A DNA stretch of 10,953 nt from Phoronis pallida (Eukaryota; Phoronida; Phoronidae), in contig JAOXYC010220683.1 of NCBI GenBank assembly GCA_028565715.1, positions 1-10,953 of the forward strand, in the 5' to 3' direction. Numbering within the stretch: the stretch's first letter is position 1; each line of letters begins with the position of its first letter. The translations under genes were made by a program, and so were the position numbers. The notes below the pieces were generated by a model. It was not told where the DNA came from, did not search any database, and saw only the letters and a list, made by a program, of their open reading frames with translations. Positions 1 through 9,000 of this stretch are shown here, piece by piece.

Positions 1-88
1 GGTTCTAGCGTTGATCGAAGTAAGATGTGGTTGATCTGGCGATTCACCACCAGGTATAGGTGATGGACCAACACAAGTTTTCTTGTTG
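1..88 (-). CDS. Exon 20 (partial): start of cytoplasmic tail
   Basis: The acceptor TTGTTTTTTTCAG lies at 89-91 and beyond. After the phase-2 donor of exon 19, joining TG with C makes Cys, and the frame stays open to the window edge: CNKKTCVGPSPIPGGESPDQ and about ten more residues. The basic and Cys-containing juxtamembrane start fits a cytoplasmic side. Pro and Ser are frequent. No signalling motif is visible in this fragment. The tail continues outside the window. Confidence 0.75.
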
Positions 89-3000
89 CTGAAAAAAACA
101 ATTTTACCTCAAATAATAACGTTTTCTCTTACATTTGTATTTTACTCTTTAGCGAAAATCACAAAGTCATTGAATAATAAGAATAAACAAGTTACACACT
201 TATTTACAAAATTAATATTAAGCAAGTGATTCAATTCCTTTAAGAATATAAGTCTACAATAAGAAGAAGGTCTATTGGAAGCGTTTTCTCAGATAGTTTT
301 ATTTACTAACATGTTCATACAAACTCACCATTTCAACAATATAATCACACTGATCACAACCAGACAAATGATGGACGCGATTCCAGCAATCGATACCCCA
401 ACAATAACAGCAACAGAAACTTGAGATTGAGTTTCCACAGAAGACACTGTTGTTGGTGAAGTGGTGAAAAACGCCAAACTGAATACAGTTGACGATTTTG
501 CCTGTGTAACTCTTTCAGTTGAAGGCCCAGATAATTTTGTAGTCACCTCTTTTGTCGATTTTGATGTTGCGGAGGTAGACTGTAATACCGTTGAAGTTCC
601 GTCACCTAAAGTCATAGTGGCACCCGTTGGAATCGTATCTTCCTTTGGAGTATCGCTGGCATAGTTGGACGTCATAGTATTGGCTTTTCCGGTCTCACTT
701 GTAGTAGAATCGGTGATGTCTATAAACGGACTGACTGAATTTGTCTTAGAAGTCAATGCCTGAGTCGTTGATGGAGAAGAGCTCGTTTCCGTCACACGTG
801 TTGTCGTGACTACTGGAATGAACGTGGAAGCCGATGTCAACGTTGAAGACTCGGTCAGAGTAGACGTTTTACCCGTCACACCTTTTGTAGTGGTAAATGT
901 GTGTGATGTTGAAGTTGAAGGAGACGTAGAATCAGTCAGAAAGGAAGACGTTTTCTCCGTCTCGCCTTCGATAGTGGTTATTGTATGTGATGTAGAAGTT
1001 GTAGAAGACGTCGTAGTTTCAGTCAGAGTAGAGCTCTCACTCACGGTAGTTGATGTCAATGTGGTAGACACTACCGTTGACTCTGTCGTTTGCTCTGTGG
1101 CGTTGTTAGTTGTCGTGGATGCCGCTGTTGTTGTTTGTATGTGAACTGAAGAAGATAAATTGATTGTATGATACATTAAACACGTATCTACATTTAGATG
1201 AACTTCTTTGATATTATACCGGGTCTTCAAAACGTTCCACACTTTGAAACACAGTATCCACTATCTTATATCTAAGAACATTTACCAAAGAGAACGTATA
1301 TCCATTAACTTCAGGCAAAATAACAAGCAAACTTCTTCAGTGTCATCAATTTGGTTTTAATGTTTTTTCTTTAAATTATGAGCTACAAATTTTTTAATGT
1401 TCTGATGCTCACAATATCTGAGTATTCCCGACCATTTCACACGAGAAACTATCAATAATAATTGAGTTAAAACATACCACACGCTGACATATTGGTTGAA
1501 CCAACTTCCTCAGTCGTCATTCCGTCTGGACATTGGAGGCAGGATGACTGTCCTTGATCCGGTTGATAAAATCCCAAACCACAATTGAGACACTCTTTTC
1601 CAAATCGATATTGCGTGTGTTCAAAAAAGTATGTCCCAGGCTGGCATATAACTGAAATATCAAAGCTATAAGGTTTAGTTTACCACTTACAAAACATAAA
1701 AAATGCACTCAATTTAAACGATCCCTCCCAATATAGTCCATCTCATTAAAAAGATCCAAACAGTCGTGCTGTATGCCTTCTAATTCAATTTTTGTATTCT
1801 CACCACAGTCGGTCTGATTGCTTGACCCCATATCATCTGTTGTGTATCCAATGTTGCACTCGTTACATTCAAGCTGACCGTCATCTGGCTGATAGAATCC
1901 TTTTGGGCACAATGCACAAGCAATATCACCGGCATCATTGGCATTGTCTGTATAGTATGTTCCTGTTCGACACTTGACTAGAAAAAAGTTATGACAGAAT
2001 CTTCAAGAGTGGTTATTCTCAGAAGACAACATACTCGAGAAATAATATTCATTTAGTCTAGTGAAAAAATAACACACACTGTCTAGACAAAATGTGTTTT
2101 CAGATGCGGCCTTTCAAAATGCGAGCGACTATTGGTGTGTCTAATTAACTGGCATAAGTACGCTATACTTTGTTACTTACCACACAGCTCTCCAGTAAAC
2201 ATGTCATTTATAGATCCAGCAGAACAATTCATTACGTATGATGTATTTGGGCTGGCACTGTACACCGAACCGTTGATGTCGAATGTAACGTTACCACTTG
2301 ATAGTAGCGAGTCTACCTTTTCACCAAGTGAATGGAGCTCAGTTTGGTTAAGGTCTGTAAAGTAGGTGTAAGACATGCAACTAATGTATAGCAATAATGA
2401 CATGTCCGGCGAGAGACTGTTTGGCCGTGGGTGGTCTAGGATCGATTCCTTCTCGAAGCACAGGCAGAATTTTGAGCAAAAGTCTCTTACTCCACACAAG
2501 CTAGTCTAAAAAGGGTAGATTAAACAAATTCAAGTGTGTAAACAAAACACATTTTCAAAGCAGACACAAAATAAGAAAGGTACGAAGTCATAATCAATTA
2601 AACAGCTATAACAAGGAATTGAACTAAACAAAGAGGGACTGCAAAGAGTTGTGTAAGAAGACCTACCCGAATTATTATATATCATCTTTGCCACAATCTG
2701 CACCTGCCCAGATGTTTCCCGAGTATAACGAAGATGCTTGCCGTCCTCCGTCCAACGTTTCTTCCTACGCGCCGTATTACCATTTGAACATTGTGCCTGT
2801 ACATCTTTCTCTGGTCCTCCAAGTGACTCGGTTTGTTGTTTAGCTTGCAGCTCTGCGGATTTGATATTCTCCTCTGTACACGCCAAAGACGCCACGTCAA
2901 CAGTAGTTATCAGTTGTTGCTTTTGTTCAGAAACGGCTAAAAATATAACCTTGTTCTTTACAGGCACGTTATTTGATGTCACTAGTTAGAAATTAGTCAG

Positions 3001-6000
3001 ACGGTTGGCCTAAAATTGATTTAACGACATTTATGTGCATTAGTGAGGTACCTGGTTTAGAGAACCTGTATGTTATTGTCGTTATTCAGACCCAATTCTT
3101 GACATCCGGTTTAGATACAACTTGTAATTGAAAGATAGTATATGCGGACCGGTACTTTATTATTCTACTGTGACTTGGATGTCAATAATTCATTCTTGAT
3201 TAAAAATTTACGATGCATATTCTACAACTTCCATAACAAACCTGAACATTGTGGGAGAGAAAAGAATCTACTCCGATCTGCTTGTCCGTTCCATAACCAC
3301 TCTGTCTTTGGGCCACATTCATACACGCCGCCCTCGGGAACTGGGGAACTAAACCCATAACCACTTTTACAATAAACAGAGCAAGCCATATTTCCGTCAC
3401 CATTCTTTGAACACAATTTTAATCTTCCATTCACAGGGGCAAACAAAAGCTTTGTAGGATTACAAGCTGAAAAAAAAGATAAAAGATGGAAATCTATAGA
3501 AGAATAAGAAGTTTTCATTATAGTGATTTGTGTAAAACACCTATATTTCCATTATTCAGATATGTCAAAGTTTGAAGCGCTAGTTGGATAGCTGGAGTCA
3601 GACGAATAAAAGCCTGACCATATATACAAAGACTACCACCCGCTAGTGTTGTTGGGCAGGTACCTGTTTCCTGCTGTCACCGAATACGTTTTATTTGTCA
3701 AACAAAAGCAATGTTGCGTTTTTTTCCCTGATAAAAAGCTGAACAGACTTAGATTGTTTAAAGAAAAAAATGTATTCTCATTTTAAAATTAAACCCTTAC
3801 TTGGACATGGGTCTTTGTTACATGTAGATGCTTCAGTTTCGTCGCCATCACACTCTTTTCCACCATTTAATGGAGCAGGATTATCACAATCCCTATGTCT
3901 TGACCGTTGACCTACACCGCAATCTTTACTGCAGTTCCCCCATTCGTTCCAATTACCCCAACTGCCGTCCACTGAGACAACAGAAATGCATGTAAGATGT
4001 CAATGAACCATTTTTCGAACATATAAAAGACCTCTTCATCGCAGGTAACTTGTTTACAAACTTTGCGGTGGGGTTCAATTTCATTGGATTAGAAGGTATG
4101 TTATGTAGAGTATGCTAATGAAACCCTGCTTTCGTACAGTAACTTGCAAAGAAAAACAGTATCTATTGTTTTAACAATGGACTAGGCGCATTTCTGCGAT
4201 GGTTCTGACTGTTTTACTTTGCAATTTACAGTGAGGTTGAACATGTTTTCCAGGAGGCCGATTATAACACTTATTCCGACAATATCTTACCTATTTCAGC
4301 TCCACAGAACTGTCCAGTATAGCCGTGTTGGCAGACACAGTTATACCCGTCCACTAGACCAATGCAAGTTGCATTGTTCTCGCAGTTGTTTTCACGACAG
4401 TCATGTAGGGTACAGTTCTTTCCTGAAATCATAAACATAAATTGATTTGTCACTCAGGTACTAAACTTTTGAGAAAAACCGCTTGAAAAAAATCTGATCA
4501 GCAGTGTTGTTTAAAGGTTCTAAACACAGACATGATTTTGTTTTCAATTCACCAATACTCTTATCACCGAAAGTCAATTCGAGTTAACATGACTTGTTTT
4601 GTCAATTTCAACTGATCTAAGTTCCACATACCTTGATATCCAAGTGTACAGCTACAGTCATAGTCGCTACCATTGTTGAAGCACGTGCCATTATTCTGAC
4701 AAGGATGCTGGTCACACGGAGGAGGAGCTACAATATGATATAAAGTTCCAATGTTCCATGTTACTGTTCGAGAAGAGGTGTTACATTAAGAATGAATCTT
4801 TATTCTTATACCTGTGGAGTCATGACTAAAACGATCAAGCAATGCACATGGAACGATTCTGAAAACAATATAAGTGTCTATGAGCTAAATATGAGCAGTT
4901 TTCCCTCTATCAAAGGAAGAAGGCAACTTCGTACTGTTGAGGTCCGTATAAAGTGATTCTTACAATGCATGGGAAGTAATAGCACCTTTTATTGGATGAG
5001 ATTTGACAAATCGTAGAACGAGCCTTTGGCGAAGTCTATGTTTTTTAAAATCGAATCCAATAAAAAGTTGTATTACTTCCTATGAATTTGAGAATCATTT
5101 TATCAGAAAAACTCCAAAGATTTCAAAATAACGCAGCTCGCATTGTCCTCAAACTTCGTAAATTTGACCACATATCTGATGCACTGAAGCGACTCCATTG
5201 GTTACCGATTCGTTTCAGAATACAGTTTAAAGTTATATTATGTGTGTGTATAAGTCTATTCGTGATATTGGACCAACTTATCTTGGTGAGATGATATCTG
5301 TTTATGAGCCTGCACGACGCCTAAGATCTTGTAATAAGTTTTTGCTTACCGTTGGTAACTATAAGACCACGTTTGGCAAGCGTTCATTCCAGTTTAATTA
5401 GTGGTCCATCATTATTCAATTCAATGCCAGAACACATTAGAATATCTGCTTTCAATGATGAAATTGATTGTTTTAAAAGAAATTTTAAAGACTTACCTTT
5501 TTACCTTAGCTTAATGTTTTAATTGCCTACATGTTCTGTGATTGTTTTTAAATGACTGTATTTTCTATTGTATTGTAAAGCGCATAGAGCTTTTTTTAGA
5601 TATATGCGCTATATTTTTAAGAAATAAACTATTATTATTATTATTATCACATAACATCGCCAATTTGCGAAAAATGTGGAGTTTTATAGCTTTGAAGTTA
5701 CTAAATAGTGTTTTTACATCGAATAGAAGGGTAGTTTATGTGATAAAAATCTTATATTACCCGGTGGATATTTCATATTCATTCATATTTGTTATATACG
5801 AGAGCACATTTTCCTCCTTTCCTCTTGTGGCGCGACGAAAAGACTTGTTTGGGACATTAGGAACAGTGCCGTTTTATCACAATATGAACTGCAAATTAAG
5901 CCACCCAGCATTCCCTGTTGTGATTCAAACGCCGTTTGATGATCGTAACCCGGTTACGATCATCAGAAGAAAAACCAGTACTCGTATCTGTGTTAATACT

Positions 6001-9000
6001 TAGTTACGCTTGTACTCACGGGGGCACGTTTGATTGTTACAAATTCTTTCTTCTTGAACTTGCTCAGTACAATCGCTGCCGCCGTGTGCCGGCGGAGGAT
6101 TGTCACAGGACCTATTTCTGGACTGTTCACCGACATTACAGGTCTGGGAGCATACTGACCAAGAAGACCATGGACCAACACCACCGTTCACTGAGAAAAC
6201 AATTGTTGTTTATTAAGAAGTTGCAATCTACATTCATTGAGGCACGTCATGCAGTGAATGATGCTTCCCGGGTATGAAACATTTCAATAATTTATCTCAA
6301 CTAAGTTTGCCAAATGCAAACTTAAATAAAACAATTCTGCAAGATTAGATGTCATCTTGCGTACACTACCAATAGTTAACGAAAGTTGCTGAGTGGTCTT
6401 TTTGAAAATTAAAAAAGAAACTAACATTGTGGAAAATAATAACGCGAGAGACACACTGTACCTGGACAAGGGTGTTGGTTGCAGTTTTCTTTTTCTTCCG
6501 TACTTTCGTTACAGTTAAGACCACCATAAGCTGGTCTGGGATTATCACATGCGCGTGTCCTGTTTCTACTTCCTGTGTTACAGTCACGTGAGCAGTTCGA
6601 CCAAGTGGACCAGTCACTCAAGTTCCCATTGACTAAAATGGAAAATATTACTCATAGCTAGAAAAACTCCTAGTCACTTTAAAATTAATTGTGTTACATT
6701 CGCAATCAGGTCATGTCCTGATAGTCCAAAAATTTAAGATTTCCTGTACAAAACAATTGTCACTACACGTACTGAATATGATCTATGTGATCATTATTAT
6801 TTAAAATAGAAATGTCTGTCTTTTTCACTACCTGGACATCCTTGAACGTTACATGTTTCGTTGTTTAAGTTTGATCCTTCACAGTGTCTTCCCTCGTAAT
6901 CTGGTGCAGGGTTCGTACATGACCTCATTCTGCGACGTAAACCAGATCCACACGAGACTGTACACTCATTAAACGTTCCCCACGTACTCCAGCCTCCGTG
7001 AACTGCAAAGTACAAATAATATGCATACATACTTGCTTTAATATGGTTTCCATGTGGAGGATGTCTTTCGGATCCAACTTGACCGTAAAAAGTTATCTGC
7101 CTATAGTTTTACATTCTTCACCGGTCTGACCATTATGAAAAATTGATGAGAATTAAACGGTGAAACAGACTTGTAAGATATGCTCACGAGTATACACGGA
7201 TTCGAACCTGCAACTTCCGGTTGTAGGTGAAGTTAATGAGGCGATGCTGGTATTCTAACCGCTATGCTATCCACTAGTTAAGCAACGGATGTGCTTTAGA
7301 CTATTAAAATGGCGGCTAAGGAATGTTACTATACTCCGTTTGATCCTTGTCAAGTTTCGGAGACATCGCATAAATATTAGTATTTATAGCGTTTCTTTAT
7401 AATCTTGCGTAATGGTCAAGAAGCTGACAGGCCGGAAGCGTTATGCACACGGATTTACACGTGTTGCCATTCTACCCCCATATATCCACCCACAGGTAAA
7501 ACATAATTGAAGCTGTATTCAACTTTTCAAATCACGGATTTAAGGAGATTATTAAATAATCATTCTTTAGCAACATATATGAAAAGTATATAACTGACCT
7601 CTCTGTATGATATATCTCACCTTTCTGGTGTTGACAACGATCACCCACAAACTCGTCTGGACAAGTACAGCTATAACCATAGTTATACCCCGTACAGTTC
7701 CCTCCATTCTTGCACTCATTGAAAGCACAGTCAAATATAGTACAGTTTTCGCCTGTATGAAACCAGTTTGATCATCTTATCGAAAAACAACACCATTGTT
7801 AAAATTACAGTCGCCGATGAGAGCATCAAAATTGTTTTAATAAACATTAGATTTTGCGTTTTCTCCCAATCTCTGTGCCAACCGAATACATATCACTAAA
7901 TTGGATGATAAGGTTTTTATAGGAAGCGGTTCTGATAAGAATGAAAAATCTTTAGCGCACGTTCAGTATAACGCAATCAAAATCGGACAAGAGTCGTCCG
8001 GACAGAATTGCATCATTATTCTGTCAACAAATTTGATTAAATGGTTTTGAAAAGTTTCTCCGGTTGTCACTAATATTTTAATAGGTATTTATTATCTCCT
8101 ATAGATGTACTTTTACCTTAAACTTATATTCCATACAAATATACTGTATTATCCAAGATGGTGACACATTTTAGCCACCATGTTATAAATTGAGCATATA
8201 AACAGCCCCTACCTGCATAACCTTGCTTACAGACACAAGTATACGTGTTACTTCCATCTACACATGTACCGTTGTTCTGACAAGGTGATGGCTTGCACTC
8301 ATCAATTTCTGGAAAAAAAAATAATCATCTTTACAAGTATGTATTGTTACCACTCATTACATATTAAATCCAGAATACTTTTTTTTGATATTTTCGTTCT
8401 CACTTCGTTAAAGCAAATCACAAGGACTACTTCACTATGTCACAGCTTCCATGTTATAACAACATATTTTATTCTTCTTTAATTAATATTCTTCTTTTAA
8501 CACTACATATAAATCCTTATGAAGGAAATGAGCATGGACGGATGATGATAAATACAAAGCGATTCCTTACTATTCGAAAGTCAGAAACCTACCATTTATA
8601 ACATTTATTATAGAAAATCAAAAACAATATGGTATCGCGGTGACTAACCTATGCATTGCGTTACATTTGTTGCCCCTTCTTTAACTGAAGACGTTCCTAG
8701 TGGACAAGCTGTACATTCGAGCTGTGCTGGAGTATCCTGGTACTGACCAACTGGACATTTAGTGCAGTGTGATTCAACTGTGTGATCAACATGATACCCG
8801 GGAGGACAAGACACTGAAAATATTAAAGTTAAGTAGGCTACTCTTGATGCGGCTATTTGCCAATTTCAGGCGGTTCTTCTCATATGTTCTGAACAGACAT
8901 GAGAATAATTAAAATTCTGTTCCAATGGAATTTACTTTGTGTCAAACCTCCTAGATCTTCAGAAACATCTTGTATTTAATTGAACAGGCTGGGCATACTA

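Noticed and set aside
461-664. Plus-strand open frame over the mucin stalk
   Set aside because: It is also an antisense shadow of exon 19, with no domain or splice support.
806-1144. Plus-strand open frame rich in Val and Asp
   Set aside because: It is the antisense shadow of the Ser/Thr-rich exon 19. Thr and Ser codons read backwards give Val, Asp and Glu.
1146-1242. Extension of exon 19 upstream to a Met
   Set aside because: A strong acceptor at 1146-1147 joins in frame with exon 18, and the extension has no signal peptide or Cys pattern.
2738-2989. Plus-strand frame across exon 15
   Set aside because: It is an antisense shadow. The minus-strand reading has consistent splice sites and a counterpart in exons 3 and 4.
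3142-3360. Plus-strand frame near 3142
   Set aside because: It is an antisense shadow of the second Sushi exon plus intron sequence.
4564-4573. TCACCGAAAG, the same ten bases as the inner end of the 9932-9944 inverted repeat
   Set aside because: There is no partner arm or internal unit nearby, so a chance match is likely.
5622-5627. AATAAA as a polyadenylation signal
   Set aside because: It is on the plus strand within the LINE tail, opposite to the host gene, and there is no host 3' end here.
5542-6003. Plus-strand frame of 153 codons
   Set aside because: It starts inside the LINE 3' tail, crosses the ATT repeat, and has no recognisable domain. It is probably a chance open frame in AT-rich intron.
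5936-6277. Plus-strand frame across exon 10
   Set aside because: It is an antisense shadow of the TSP1 exon.
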